This document shows positions 32,774-44,289 of a DNA stretch of 64,000 nt, in pieces (position 1 is the first letter of the stretch; each line of letters starts with the position of its first letter). The position numbers were made by a program, and so were the translations under genes. The notes below the pieces were generated by a model. It worked only from the letters and a program-made list of their open reading frames with translations, was not told the origin of the DNA and searched no databases. Origin of the DNA: Hippasteria phrygiana (lineage: Eukaryota > Echinodermata > Asteroidea > Valvatida > Goniasteridae); NCBI GenBank assembly GCA_037893225.1, contig JAZGUH010000361.1, positions 1,178,001 through 1,242,000 on the forward strand. Reading direction: 5' to 3'.

Positions 32774-32900
32774 TCATTCGTTCATTTCATTTGCATTGGC
32801 TGGTTGGAATCCTGGATTGAAGGGTGCGCCTGCAGGTGAGTTGTCATTGTCGGGAGCGTCCGTATCAAAGAGAAACCTGAGAAACTCCAAGTTATTCAAC
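32774..32900 (-). CDS. Candidate 3'-terminal coding exon
   Basis: The minus strand has an acceptor-like CTAAAG before 32900, then an open frame reading NNLEFLRFLFDTDAPDND and PFNPGFQPANANEMNE, stopping at TGA (32776-32774). The acidic, Asn/Pro-rich tail is non-repetitive and looks like a real protein C-terminus, but I cannot assign it to a family. No polyadenylation signal is obvious downstream. Confidence 0.35.
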
Positions 32901-32934
32901 CTTTAGGAGCGCCAAGCCGTTATTTTGTATAGCC

Positions 32935-33250
32935 ATGTATCATGCTGACGTACATGTAACCACAGGGTGCATGTGGGGTTTGTGTGGTGATGTTTCATGT
33001 TTGTCTCGGATTTTGCGCGTTCCACGTGGAACGGTGGTTGATGTGGTTGGACGGTGGTTCGCAGGCTGCGTTGACGGGATTCAGGTGCGATTCGACCGCG
33101 ATAGGTCGAATCTTTCCGCGCACATGCTGTATATTGGTTACAAGGTGGTGCGATTTGTTAGCAAGGCGCGTTCGCAGTGAGCTGATGGACCTGTTTGCGC
33201 ATGCTTCAAGTAAATATCCCGCATTACCGGATGGGGTGAGGTACGGGTGA
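32935..33250 (+). other. CpG-rich segment with short frame
   Basis: An 81-codon frame (32935-33180) in CpG-rich sequence, similar in composition to the 23.6-25.1 and 29.7-30.4 kb segments. No domain recognised. Confidence 0.2.
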
Positions 33251-33332
33251 GGTATGGTTGAGGTATGAGGTATTTAGGGGGTCTAACAGCCAGGGAAAGG
33301 GAGTGGCTTCGCTATCTTAGTTCGGAGCGAAG

Positions 33333-33401
33333 AATCTCTCGCCCATATCTAAACCTAGTAGACTCTGGAGCCCGAACAAAGCGGTGGTGCAAATAGAGTA
33401 C
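33333..33401 (+). repeat. 69-bp perfect direct repeat, copy 1
   Basis: Identical to 33931-33999. Its end overlaps the start of the 62-bp repeat at 33399. Confidence 0.95.
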
Positions 33402-33460
33402 TATTTGCACTGCCGCGACGTAGAGGGCAGAAGAGACACTATCACAGTTCAGTCTGGTCG
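33399..33460 (+). repeat. 62-bp repeat, copy 2
   Basis: Matches 23631-23692 with one mismatch, but the frame that is open there ends immediately here. Confidence 0.9.
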
Positions 33461-33550
33461 CGGCTAGGATAAGCGGCAGGGAGAAGCGTAAATTATGTAA
33501 TTCGTGCCTGCACACACATAGGCCTACACGCACATAGGTGTGTGGGCGCC

Positions 33551-33695
33551 GGCAATCGCGGGGCTCCTATTGTCCCTCTTTTGTTTGTACTCTAACTTGT
33601 TCGGGGGGCCTCCCGTTGGTTTTGTGCGCGGTTTTCATAAGTGGGCCTTGACACAATAACGGACCCTATTGTCCTCTTTGTTTCCGGTCCGCGGT
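33551..33695 (+). mobile_element. GCAATCG(C/T)GGACC MITE, copy 3
   Basis: Diverged copy beginning GGCAATCGCGGGGCTCC and ending GGTCCGCGGTC, closest to copy 1 at 6446-6600. Confidence 0.6.
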
Positions 33696-33930
33696 CTGAA
33701 TAGCTACAAACGCACATGTATAAGTGTGTATGTATTGATTTGAGTTTTAGTGCCTTCTGTATCGTCTTTGTATATATGGAGGGTTTTAAATAACACTATT
33801 AACTTGAAAAATAAGCAAGTTCGTGCTAGCGAAAGAGGATTCGGACCAGCTCAGGTGGTCGCCATTTCGTTTTGTTTTCCCACCCACCCACCCCAACGGT
33901 TTGTTGTTCGGGCTCCGGTTTCTATGCTCT

Positions 33931-33999
33931 AATCTCTCGCCCATATCTAAACCTAGTAGACTCTGGAGCCCGAACAAAGCGGTGGTGCAAATAGAGTAC
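33931..33999 (+). repeat. 69-bp perfect direct repeat, copy 2
   Basis: Identical to 33333-33401 and directly abuts the truncated end of LINE copy 2 at 34000. Confidence 0.95.
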
Positions 34000-36673
34000 A
34001 TTGTGCACCATCTTGAAACTGAAAGTAAATTGTTTGTTCGACAATTTGTGCGTTTCCAAATGGTGGCCCATGGCAGACCAGGGCCGCCTCTCTGTACGGT
34101 GGGTATGGTCCCTCGGGCCCCCAGTGCGGTTTCATACATATCCCTCATTTTTATATTATTCCAGTCGGCAACACTGTTTCGGTGCGTCCTGTAAGAACTC
34201 AAAATTAACTTGTAGAAGGAGGGAGGAAACAAAGAATGAAGTGTATTGGATCTTGCTAAGTTAGGGTAAATTTTACGAAGCGAAAGTGAGCACCAAAATC
34301 GAGCAAGGAGATTCCATTTGGCCGGTTTCACCGAAACAATGTTGCCGACATTAACGATGTGCATGGCGGCCACCGTGCTTTGGATGTCGACCACGCCCAT
34401 CCCCCCTTTTGACGGGGGGAGGAACATAGTTTTCCGGTTGACATACTCGAACTTACTCCCCCAAATGTAGCGGAAAATGATTTCCCGAATTTTCTCTTTT
34501 GGGGGAGGGGCAACCTCGGCAATATACCAAATTTTGGATAACAAAAACAGATTCACTACCTCGACCCTGCCTTTCATGCTGATTTCGCTGTTCTCTTCCC
34601 AGAGGTGAATAGACTGCTTGAGTTGATCGATTTTGGCCCCCACATTTTATTCAAACAATTATCGTACCCGAAATGAATGCCCACAATTTTGGCCGAAGTT
34701 GCCCACCGTATGTCAACCGGATCCGACACCCTGTTCTTCCATTTAACCAAGTAAACGCCACACGTCTTCTGCCGATTTAATTTGGCCCCGGACGCAAGTT
34801 CGTATCTCTGGATGAGTTGGAAACTCTTGACGATCGACCGGTCGTCCGACAAGATCAGGGTCGTATCGTCAGCGTACATAGACACCTTGGCTTCGGACCA
34901 CCCCGGCAATTTAATTCCTCGGATCTTCGGATCCGCCCTTATCGCACCCCTCTAACGCAAGAATGTATAAGAGCGGCGAAAGGCGACACCCCTGGCGAAC
35001 CCCCCGGGTGAGCGGGAACGGATCCGACAAATGACCGTTGCATTTCACTCTGCTATGGATATCGGTGTAGAGAATTTTAACCCATTTGCAATTCCTTTTT
35101 CCAAAGTCAAGGTGTCCCAGAATTTGCCTCAGCTACTCCCAGCTAACCCTGTCAAACGCCTTTTGTTGGCCCAGAGACACAAACACTGCGCCCATTTTGG
35201 TCTGATCGACGTAATCCTGAATATTGCGCAACAGGTGTGCGTTGTCCGTTAATAAGACTGTCAAATCTGTCTTTATTACCCTCCCAATTAGCCCAAGTGT
35301 TACCCACCACCACTCCAAAATCATTATCATCCAAAAGAGAAGTATTTAGTTTCCAACTCCCTCTACCGGAACCCCCGACATTCCCCAAAATGTTGCAAGT
35401 AACGAGGTCATGATCAGAAAATGGGAAGGCGGTGATTGCATTTTGGGAGTCGGCGAACTATTCACGGGACAAATAATAGCGATCAATACGCGTGGCGCAT
35501 GTGTTGTCCTTATTATGCCAAGTGAACCTTTCACGTGTTGGTTTTGCTCGCGCCACGCGTCGGCCAGTCCGAGTGGCCCAACTGCCTTATGTAATTCTTT
35601 GATCCCCTGTGATTGTTATACAAAGTAGTGTCTCCCTTGATGTTATCCCATTCCAAATTCTCAATACAATTGAAATCACCCCGCAGAATGGCTTGCCCGA
35701 GGCGTTCTGCTGATAGAACGCCTCAGACATGATGTCGGTGGTGGTGTCCGTGGTGACAGTGTCCGCAGTGGTGTCTCCACTGCTAGTCGCGGCGGAAGCG
35801 GCACCGGTGGATCCCGTTGTGTTCCTCTTCTTCTCGGTCTTGGTTGTTTTTGCTGATGGCCCCTTGACGTCCGCCAGGGGCGTCTGATCGGCTGGCCCTG
35901 CCCTGAGCAGGCGGGGGGAAGGACATGACCGCAGGCGGGCGGCTGCGGGGAAGAGTCTCGTCATCCTTGCTGTCTGATGATTCACTTAAGCGCCGTCCCC
36001 TCACCAGGTTAGCGTACGAGTTTCTGCAGGTGCGCGATGTGTGTCCCTCCGCCCCACACTGCCGACAGCGAAGAGGGTTTGGACACTCGGCGATGCGGTG
36101 CCCAAGGTTACCACAGTTAAAGCAGGCCATGGTGGGGCGACATGTCCCCGGTTGTCCAGAGTACTGTATTGCCAGTTAGAAACCACCGATGCGCAGGTAG
36201 GATATGATGGGTTGTTCTAGCTCCATCCTGGCGTGGCGGTGTCCATTTTCCCACAGGGGGTGCATCTGCCAGTGACCACGCCTGATGCCAAGTACCTTGC
36301 CGAAATTGGAGAGGGCTATGAAGATGGAGCGGTCATCCAGTTCAAAGGGGACGTTCTTCACCTTGACGTACACAATCTTCTTGCACGCCGGTACTACTAT
36401 CCCCCTTTCCTCTGGTTGATGACCAGGCCGGTGTTGAGTAGCTTCTCGCGTGCCCCGGCATTCCTTGCTGTGACGCACCAGCGCACATCGGAGACTTGCT
36501 GGACGCACGCCACTCCGGCTTCTCCCATCGCCTTGCCAAATCCATTACAAACAAGGGAGTAACCGCTTTTCACCTCCGAGTTGAGGAAAACCGTCAGTTC
36601 TCGTTTCAGTTCCATGGTTGCTTAATATGGAGCGTGGAAAAAGTGGGGTTTGAATGCCATAAACCCCATACCA
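34000..36673 (-). mobile_element. Tx1-like LINE, copy 2, internally deleted
   Basis: Same family as 12230-19040. Relative to copy 1 it is cut at its 3' side (34000 matches about 12885). It lacks about 840 bp of RT (junction near 35250) and about 690 bp spanning the ORF1/ORF2 boundary (junction near 35688). Frames are broken, though ORF2 fragments with MYADDTTLIL persist at 34574-34909. The 5' end is intact near 36673. Confidence 0.9.
35690..36615 (-). pseudogene. LINE copy 2 ORF1
   Basis: Starts MELKRELTVFLN at 36615 and keeps a segment missing from copy 1 (KVKNVPFELDDRSIFIALSN), which looks like an RRM-type RNA-binding fold. It then has two CCHC knuckles: CFNCGNLGHRIAEC and CRQCGAEGHTSRTC. 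A 36-nt deletion has removed most of the first knuckle, and frameshifts occur near 36410 and 36180. The acidic-basic C-terminal tail is deleted. Confidence 0.8.
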
Positions 36674-38825
36674 TTTTCATTTTTTTCATTTTTAACAATG
36701 TTTTATAATTTTAAATAAAACATACACAATAGTTATCAAGCAAATAAACAAATTTTACAAAGTTAAAAAAAGAAATGTTCCGTTTAGATTACATAGAAAT
36801 CTCAATTGAGGTTTTAAATCTTATAACAGTTTGGCTATATTAAGTACGAAGCTTATACTAGACTTCACAAATTCAGTTGTTTCAATTAGGATTCAAGGTG
36901 TAACGTTGATGCAAGTCGTATTTCTCAAAGAAATGAACATTCAGACCGCTGAACAGATTAAAGGTCGTCTGAGAAATCAGTTACCCGACGTCAACGCTCT
37001 AGCTGTTTTTTTAAACAAAGGATTAGGGATGTCGATGTGGTCAGTTTGCCCTCAAACTTGGCCTTATTCCTGGCTAACCACATCAACATCCGGAAGTTAT
37101 TCAAAGCCTGTGAATTAAATATTTCTTTCTTTTTTGCACAGGGTTGACTGAATAACGAATAAACTAAAGTGTTCAAGTGTTTCCATTTTGAAATTTTGAA
37201 CAACCCAGGCAAACACCAAGCCACCGGCCCACCGACTTCGCCACACTACACTCGGCGAAAAGATGGTGGACGGTTTCGATTTGAGTGCAGTGTGGGCAAC
37301 GACCCGGGTCTGCGCTGAATTTCCGCAGTATGGAGCCGGTGGTCAGAACAGCGTGCACGATCTTAAAATTCAATATTGTTTCTTTGTTTTTTTGTTTGGT
37401 GCAAAGTGCTCGTTTCCAGATAGTGGCCCAGTCTTTACCTGGATTGTTCAATTGTATTCTGGGTATGGTCCCTTGGTCCTCCAGTATAGACGCATACAAT
37501 GGTTTTATTTTTACATCGTTCCAATCGGCAACATGATCGCGATTCGTACGAAACTGTTTAAGAACGGTGTTGTAAAAGGCCGGTCTCTCATTGGAATGTG
37601 GGCGGGTGTTTGTTGCCAGGTTCGGAGACATTTCTCTGAGAGACAGGCCGCACCAATAAATCCCCAAATATTTCAATTTAGCTACCCGATCATTCGAGAT
37701 CATGTTGCTGACGTGTACACATTGTGTGGTCGCCAACTTGCTCACTATGTCCATGACCCCTAACCCTCCTCTGGAGGGCGGGGGGAACATGGTTGCCCGG
37801 TTGACATGTTCTACTTTCTGGCCCCAAATAAAATGAAAAAGTAATCGGTTGATTTTCTGAATTTTCCCTCTAGTAGGTGGAATGACCTCGGCCAAATACC
37901 AGATTTTAGAAAGAAAGAAAGTATTATCAACCGAGACCCTGCCCTTCATTGTGAGGTCAGAGTTAGCCCATGAATCAATAGATTGTTTAAGGTGACGGAT
38001 TTTCTCGTTCGAATATTTTGAAATGATATCCCCGTTCCCAAAATGTATCCCAACAATTTTAGCCGAGGTCACCCACGCTATGTCAACCGGGCCTGTTAGT
38101 TTATTCTTCCATTTTCCCAGAAAAAAAGCCATTCGATTGTTGTTGATTTAGAAAAGCACGAATGATGGAATTTTCGTCCGACAGAATTAGGGTAGTATCG
38201 TCAGCATACGTAGAGATCTTGGCTTCGATCCCGCCAGGTAATTTAACCCCGTGAATTTTCCCATCGGACCTTATCGCGTTCCCCAGGGGCTCGAGAGACA
38301 GGATGTACAGCAAAGGTGACAGCGGACACCCCTGCCGAACCCCCCGGGATAGCGAAAAGGCCTCAAACACTATTCCATTACACAAAACAGAACTATTGAT
38401 ATCGGTGTAAAGAATGTTTACCCACTTACAAAAAATCGGGACCGAAGCCAAACCTTCGTAATACTTGCTGAAGGTACCCCCAATTTACCCTGTCGAAAGC
38501 TTTCCGCTGATCAAAGAAACAAACCAGCACCGTGGTTCTTTTGCTCGACATAATTCTGAACATTCCGAAGCAAATGTGCATTGTCTAGTATTGTGCGTCC
38601 CGCAACCGAGCAAGTTTGATCAACGTGAACCATACAAGAGAGTATTCTCCTAACTCTGTTTGCAAGAACCTTAGCTAGAATTTTGTAATCCGCGTTTGAC
38701 AATGATATAGGTCTCCAATTTGTAAGGCCCTCACGGCCCCCACGATTCTTGTATAAGAGTGTTATGAGCCCACATTTCTGGCTCTGTGAAAGTTGACTTT
38801 GTTGGAAACAATCGTTTAACACTTC
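36674..38825 (-). mobile_element. Tx1-like LINE, copy 3, 5'-truncated, different subfamily
   Basis: Contains the RT and C-terminal domain only. Fragments are LLYKNRGGREGLTNWRPISL (38511-38822), RGVRQGCPLSPLLYIL and TYADDTTLIL (38101-38451), then a 319-codon frame (37173-38132) with WVTSAKIVGIHFG, PPSRGGLGVMDI and CPHCTQIETVHHLFAEC. Sequence identity to copies 1 and 2 is clearly lower, so it is a separate subfamily. Frameshifts near 38130 and 38480 inactivate it. An AT-rich 3' UTR ends at 36674, directly against the 5' end of copy 2. Confidence 0.85.
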
Positions 38826-38857
38826 TCATAGATCTTTAACCACACATCACTGAAAAA

Positions 38858-39693
38858 GTGTTACTTTTGATCCATACCAGATCTACAATAGTATTTCAAA
38901 AGTGACAAGTTTTAATGTAAAAAAAAATGCCAAAACCATTCAAAACGATTAGGCCCTATTAACCCTCCTACCATTTAAAAGGTCAAAATTTCCTTGCACC
39001 TCCCCTGCTATACTTTTACACAGACATGAACAGATTACATTTGTACTATGTCAGGAGAGTCAAAAACAATCACCTTGACTGATTTTGACCCATACAACAA
39101 CATGGCTCAGAATGTATGTTTGCATAGGAGGGTTAATTGAGTTATGGTCCACTGAACTGTCATGAACCCCCCCCCCCCCCCCCCCCCACCCCACAAAAAA
39201 AAACCAAGAGAAATAAGAAACACACAAATTTTATCCTTGAATTCAGAAATCAGAATTTTCTTTATCAAAGAGAAAAACCTGAGGTAAGAGCATCCTTGCT
39301 CCATGGTAAGCACTATTGAAGTAAGAGGGACACAGATCACTGCAAAATGTACCAGCCAACGACTAAGGAACGGTGATGATCCTTATATAAGCTTAAGCCA
39401 CATAAAGTGTAAAAAGAGAAACAAATGGCAATTTTGTAATGGTTCTTAGTCATAAAACAGAACTTATGTGAAATGCCCTTGAAAAAATGGAGCACACTTC
39501 AGTCAACTATATAAAGGAGGAATAGAAACACATATATTCCTCCATGCTTTAGTACACATATGGTTACATTATGGAGGTATGACTCTGAGAACCTTCCTCC
39601 ATGCATGTATACTACTGGGTCTCCTTCAGTTTACAAGCTAATCATGCTAATGGGATTAGCACATATAAACAACAAGGTACTACTGTGTACTGT
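38858..39693 (+). repeat. Gene-bearing repeat, copy C, 5' fragment
   Basis: Direct match to about 60670-61410 and inverted match to about 47430-48165, including the C run followed by CACAAAAAAAAACCAAG and the stretch TACTACTGTGTACTGTAC. Everything corresponding to exons 1 and 2 is absent from this copy. Confidence 0.85.
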
Positions 39694-39699
39694 ACAGTG

Positions 39700-39840
39700 C
39701 TGGAGGACTCGAGTCCGGACTCGGACTCGAGTCCGGACTCGAGTCCCGATTTTCAAGGACTCGGACTCGGACTCGGACAGTCAGGACTCGGACTCGGACA
39801 ATAAGGACTCGACCAGCTCGAGGACTCGGCCCGAGTCCGG
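39700..39840 (+). repeat. GGACTC hexamer minisatellite
   Basis: GGACTCGAGTCC palindromes mixed with GGACTC runs in 140 bp. Frames across it (Ser-Asp and Arg-Thr repeats) are artefacts. Confidence 0.9.
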
Positions 39841-39968
39841 CGCAAAAAAGCCGATTTTTACATTAAATTTTACTGCAATTTTGTAACGAAGTCGGAGTGT
39901 TTAGTTCGCAAATCCCGTCAGTAGCCTGCACACACATGTACTTAATTCGGTAGTACAGTACGCGTCAA

Positions 39969-40038
39969 CCTCGTCCCCATAGTGTTCGAGCAATACGCTT
40001 CCGGAACGAGGATGAAAGTAGACCCTGGGGACGAGATT
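39969..40038. mobile_element. Short CTCGTCCCCA inverted-repeat element
   Basis: CCTCGTCCCCA at the left and TGGGGACGAGA at the right are inverted over about 11 bp in a 70-bp span. A minimal MITE; no ORF. Confidence 0.5.
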
Positions 40039-40059
40039 GAGTACACGTATACGAGCTCA

Positions 40060-40330
40060 GTACGTGAGGTATGGACGGTTTGCCTGACGAGACGTCGGTC
40101 CAACAGCGCGCGACGCGCGGCGGAGACTGTACCGGATTAAACATGGCATGAATTCGCCGTTTGCTCGCTCTACGTACGTGCGCGCGTGTGCGATCGAATG
40201 CGCTGCATGCATGCGCGAAGGCGCGGTGTCCGTGTAGTTGCCAGTCGAGCCGCAACGCCATGTGGCTGGTGCTCGACGTCCATTACTTGCGAATACGGAA
40301 GACGGAATATAATGGTTGTAATGTAGTGCG
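40060..40330. other. CpG-rich patch
   Basis: High CpG density (GCGCGCGACGCGCGGCGG near 40106) in otherwise AT-rich DNA. It could be a promoter or unmethylated island, but no transcript start or ORF is supported. 40330-41170 shows nothing recognisable. Confidence 0.3.
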
Positions 40331-41169
40331 CGGTACACGTTTTGATTGGCCGAAAGTGATTCATTCACAAAAATCTATTTCGCGCAACTAGGCTTGTACT
40401 AGCAATACTTCCCAACTGATATTCATGACATCATTAATCTTCTACATTTCAAAATTGTGAAGTACTTATATAAATTTCTGCACCATAGAAACATTCTCAT
40501 ATTTTGTTTTGTCTGCTAAAATAGTTCGTGTATTACAATTTAAATAAAAAATCATTGTAACATTATGTTAAAGCTGAAGTTTGACCTACTACTTGTCATC
40601 AGACTCACATCGGGACTCGACTACAGCCCTGCTAAAGAGGAATGTTCCCCAAGACCAGTTTTTGAGTAATCAAACTAATCATTGGTTGAAGTAAAACAAA
40701 TCTGGTTGAATACATTTTTGTATTTTTCAGTATAATTAAATCTCCAGGGGCAATTTTGGTTTGGAAAAAGGACAGATAAAGTTGAAAAAAATCGACGTTT
40801 TTATGGTGACGTTAGAGGCACATGCAATGCGTGATTTTTATTCAAAGCTTTTGTTTAACATGTTCTCTGCACGGTTGCAGTGGGTGTTATTTCTTTGACG
40901 TCATATTTTCAAATTGGAATAAGGTACTGGGATAGTTCAGTATCATCACAAAGCCCATTAGTTTTTCTTTATAATCTCAAATAATAATGGCTAAAAGTAA
41001 TTTTTTACAAGGTTGTGTCACGGCAAGGTTCCTTTGAAGTTTCTCAAACTACTGTGCAAATCCAATTTGTTTCCGGGATTTTTCGCTTGAGTAAAGTACT
41101 AGACAATATTTGCAGGTGTTTATGTGCCCTAAATCACATACATAGCCTATGTATGTCATGTATGGACTA

Positions 41170-41576
41170 TATTTATAGGTTATATTTAAATGTCATTCAA
41201 TAATGCGCCTATCAATTGCTATCAAAAGTGGACTTCTTAGAACTTTCAACCAAAAAGGGATTTCCTATAATTGTTGGAATACATTTGCTTGTCAAATTGA
41301 CGTTATGGCCCCTATAACCCCCAAAAAATCATGTTACAACATGCAACGTAACTTACAAAGGCCTCAGCTTTGTTCTGCATATTTTGAAAATGCTTTAAAA
41401 AAGTCAAGAACTGCTTGGAATAATCTTTAAACAGCCTTTTCATTGCCAACCAAATGGAAACTGATCACAAAGAAGAAACTAAAAACTCAATCTTCAGTAT
41501 GTAGAATGTGATGACAGTTTTTCCCTGTTTTGTGCCTAAAACCTAGAAATAACAAAAACAATTTTTTTTCTTCCAG
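41170..41576 (+). repeat. Gene-bearing repeat, copy C, intron-like fragment
   Basis: Matches the sequence downstream of exon 2 in copy B (from about 63865 to the window end) directly, and 45030-45390 of copy A inverted. It is therefore the intron after exon 2, now continuing past the point where copy B leaves the window. Confidence 0.8.
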
Positions 41577-41700
41577 TTCACCACTGCCACTACAAAGTGG
41601 AAGGAAAGCTTCCCTCACCATAGCCGAATCCAGTTCATCAGGCTCCCCCCTCAATAAACGCAAGATGTTAGCAGATTCTGCAGAGAACACCCCCTGACAG
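41577..41700 (+). pseudogene. Candidate exon 3 of the repeat-borne gene
   Basis: A pyrimidine run and CTTCCAG at 41570-41576 form a strong acceptor. One frame reads ESSSSGSPLNKRKMLADSAE and stops at TGA 41695-41697 inside a C run. Dropping one C in that run would continue the frame into the 27-bp minisatellite. The phase does not match the end of exon 2 (phase 0) without another shift or exon, so either this copy is mutated or the exon choice is wrong. Confidence 0.4.
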
Positions 41701-42285
41701 CATCAGTGTCACGCCCACCCCAGACGGCATCAGTGTCAGGGCCCCCCCCCCCCATCATCATCAGTGTCACGCCCACACCTAACATCAGTGTCTCACCTAC
41801 CCCCGGTGTCAAGTGTCACGCCCACCCCCAACAGCGTCAATGTCACGCCCACCCCCGACAGCACCAGTGTCACACCCACCACCAACAGCATCAGTGTCAC
41901 GCCCACCCCCAACAGTGTCAATGTCACGCCCACCCCCACCAGTGTCAATGTCACGCCCACCCCTGACAGCATCAGTGTCACACCCACCACCAACAGCATC
42001 AGTGTCACGCCCACCCCCAACAGCGTCAATGTCACGGCAACACCCGACAGCATCAGTGTCACGCACATCCCAGACAGCATCAGTGTCACGCCCACCCCAA
42101 CAGTGTAAATGTCACGCCCACCCCAACAGTGTCAATGTCACGCCCACCCCCCCCCCCCCCCCCCGACAGCATCAGTCTCATGCCCACCCCCAACAGCGTC
42201 AGTGTCATGCCCATCCCAGCTGGCATCAGTGTCACACCCACCCCAGATGGCAGTGTCACGCCCACCCCCAACAGCAACTGTAATA
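41700..42285 (+). repeat. 27-bp coding-compatible minisatellite
   Basis: About 20 units based on CAGTGTCACGCCCACCCCC plus eight variable bases. Because 27 is divisible by three, frames stay open on both strands. The frame in line with candidate exon 3 gives the 9-residue repeat ISVTPTPDS. C runs near 41741 and 42148 break the period. Confidence 0.85.
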
Positions 42286-42841
42286 GGAACATTGATAAAA
42301 CTGACCTCTGTACTGGTACCACTCTTTTGGTCCTACATGCTCGCCTTGTCCTGTCACATTTCCAGGGAGATGAGATTAAAGTCTGTGTTTGTCAGCTTAG
42401 CTATGAACAGCTATAAACCCAGGATTCAGTATTTAGTTTGATGTTCTGTAAGAAAAAAATGAAAGAATTTTTTCAAGACCCAGTATGTGGTATCAGGTTT
42501 GACACGTTAACTGAGGTTGAACAAACAATGTGTTGTGGACATGTCATGAATAGACCGAATATTCACATTTTCGATCATCAACTGAATAGTCGAAAAGCAT
42601 TTTGCGTTTTCAAATATTAACCCCCCAAAAAACTGCACATTCACACATGACCGTGATGTCATTTAATTGTCAAATTGTCATATTGTCAAATGTCACAGCA
42701 GAATAAAATCTTTGACAGTTATCACTATTGAAAGCCGCATTCAAGTTTTAACTGAAGTGCTCTAGGTGCAATTTAAATTTTGACCGGCGCAGCACACAGT
42801 TTCAGATGCCGGGCTTGTAAAAGTTAATCAAAGCATATGAT

Positions 42842-43020
42842 GCACGATATGGGGCAGAGCGAACCCCCCCCCCCCCCCCTCTTTTGTGTTGGTCATTGTG
42901 TTCCCGGAATCTCAGGAATTCTTTTCAGAGGTCTAGGGGGGATGTGTTAGGTAACAATAGTCTGGAGAGTGTATAGGGTATAGGGACAAAAGGGGGGTAC
43001 CCCTCTGCCCCATATCGTGC
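42842..43020. mobile_element. 179-bp MITE, GCACGATATGGGGCAGAG ends
   Basis: Perfect 18-bp inverted ends at 42842-42859 and 43003-43020. It includes a C run and GTGTATAGGGTATAGGG, matching the fragment at 4553-4724. No ORF; target duplication unclear. Confidence 0.85.
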
Positions 43021-43371
43021 TGGGTATAAATCAAAGAGTTTTAAATATCAAAATAATCAGTCGTGTGCAGATTTTAGTACTTAAAATTAGACAATTGGAC
43101 AGATCTATAATTTTTCCATTGGAATAACTTGTAAAACTTCAGGAACCTCGGAGTCTCCCTTGGTGATTAAGTCTAAGAGGATTCTTGAACTTTCTTTTAA
43201 ATGCAGTGCTTGAAAAACAGGTCAAATATGTAAAATTAGTATAAGTGTACATATATGTGTACAAAAAGAATTTTTACACACGAGATAAAACGGTATAGAA
43301 CCAAAAGTTGTCTTGAATGCTAGCACACACCAAGGAAACAATTTCCAGGAGTAACTTTTTTGTTTTAAATT

Positions 43372-43755
43372 GCTAAAACACTCAAGTTGTTCATTTAAAG
43401 TGAAGAAAACCTTTAGGAGAAAGTCTCAGGAAAAACGTTTTTTTTTATTTTTATTAATAAGGCTTAGAAAACAGTTTGTTCATTTACATTGATGTAATTC
43501 TTTAGTAAGAAACAATTTTAGTTTGTTTATTTTGCTGTTGGTCACATTGAACTTCTATATTGCTAAATTACAAAACACTCGGGTTGTTTATTTAAAGTGA
43601 AGACAACCTTTAAGAGAAAGTCTCAGGAATAACTTTTTTGTTTTCTATTACCAAGGCTTATAAAACGCTCAGTTTGTTCATTTACAGTATTTCTTTATTA
43701 CGAAACATTTTCAGTTATATTTCATTTTTGGTTGGTCACATTGAACCTATCCTCA
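43372..43755 (+). repeat. Tandem duplication, ~195-bp unit
   Basis: TTTAAAGTGAAGA-AACCTTTA and GAGAAAGTCTCAGGAA recur with about 195-bp spacing, followed in both by TTGTTCATTTACA and GGTCACATTGAAC. Non-coding. Confidence 0.75.
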
Positions 43756-44289
43756 TGAAATTGGTGCACAACTAGTAGTAACTTATGATGCTATGATATT
43801 AAAATGTGGCATGGAATAAAAGAGATATGTGCACCAAGTTACATATCAAGTTAGTGAAGTTACATGTACATATTGTGTTCATGCTGAGTTATTTAATGAC
43901 TACGTATCTTCGAGAGCATTAATCAGTTACTCCTCTCCCCCCACCCCCCCAAACAAAACAAAACAAAAAAAGCATCAGTCAGCCGTGTTACCTTGATTTT
44001 AATTTCAAATTTACTTAATTATAAAAAAAAATAAATAAATAAAACTGATAAAATTACTCTCTTGAAATGCTTGTTTTATTAATTTCATTGGAAACATAGT
44101 TGCCAATCAATTTTTGTTTAACCAATTAAGATTTTTTTTCTGAAAACCAAAACTTCAAAAGTAACTAAAATAATAGTATGTTGCCTTCTTAACCTTAAAT
44201 ACAATTTTTCTAACAAGAAATGAGGATAAAAAAAGTATTTTTGTGTTTATTAGAAGGATCACTACCAAATTACCTAAAAATGCGCACAT
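43756..44289. other. AT-rich non-coding gap
   Basis: No gene or element recognised. A-rich simple sequence at 43957-43970 and 44020-44045. Confidence 0.55.

Noticed and set aside
40060..40330. CpG island promoter
   Set aside because: CpG-rich but with no adjacent gene, start site or conserved promoter motif that I can identify.
41793..42322. Minus-strand Gly/Val/Leu-rich frames
   Set aside because: Produced by the 27-bp period of the minisatellite, which leaves all frames open.
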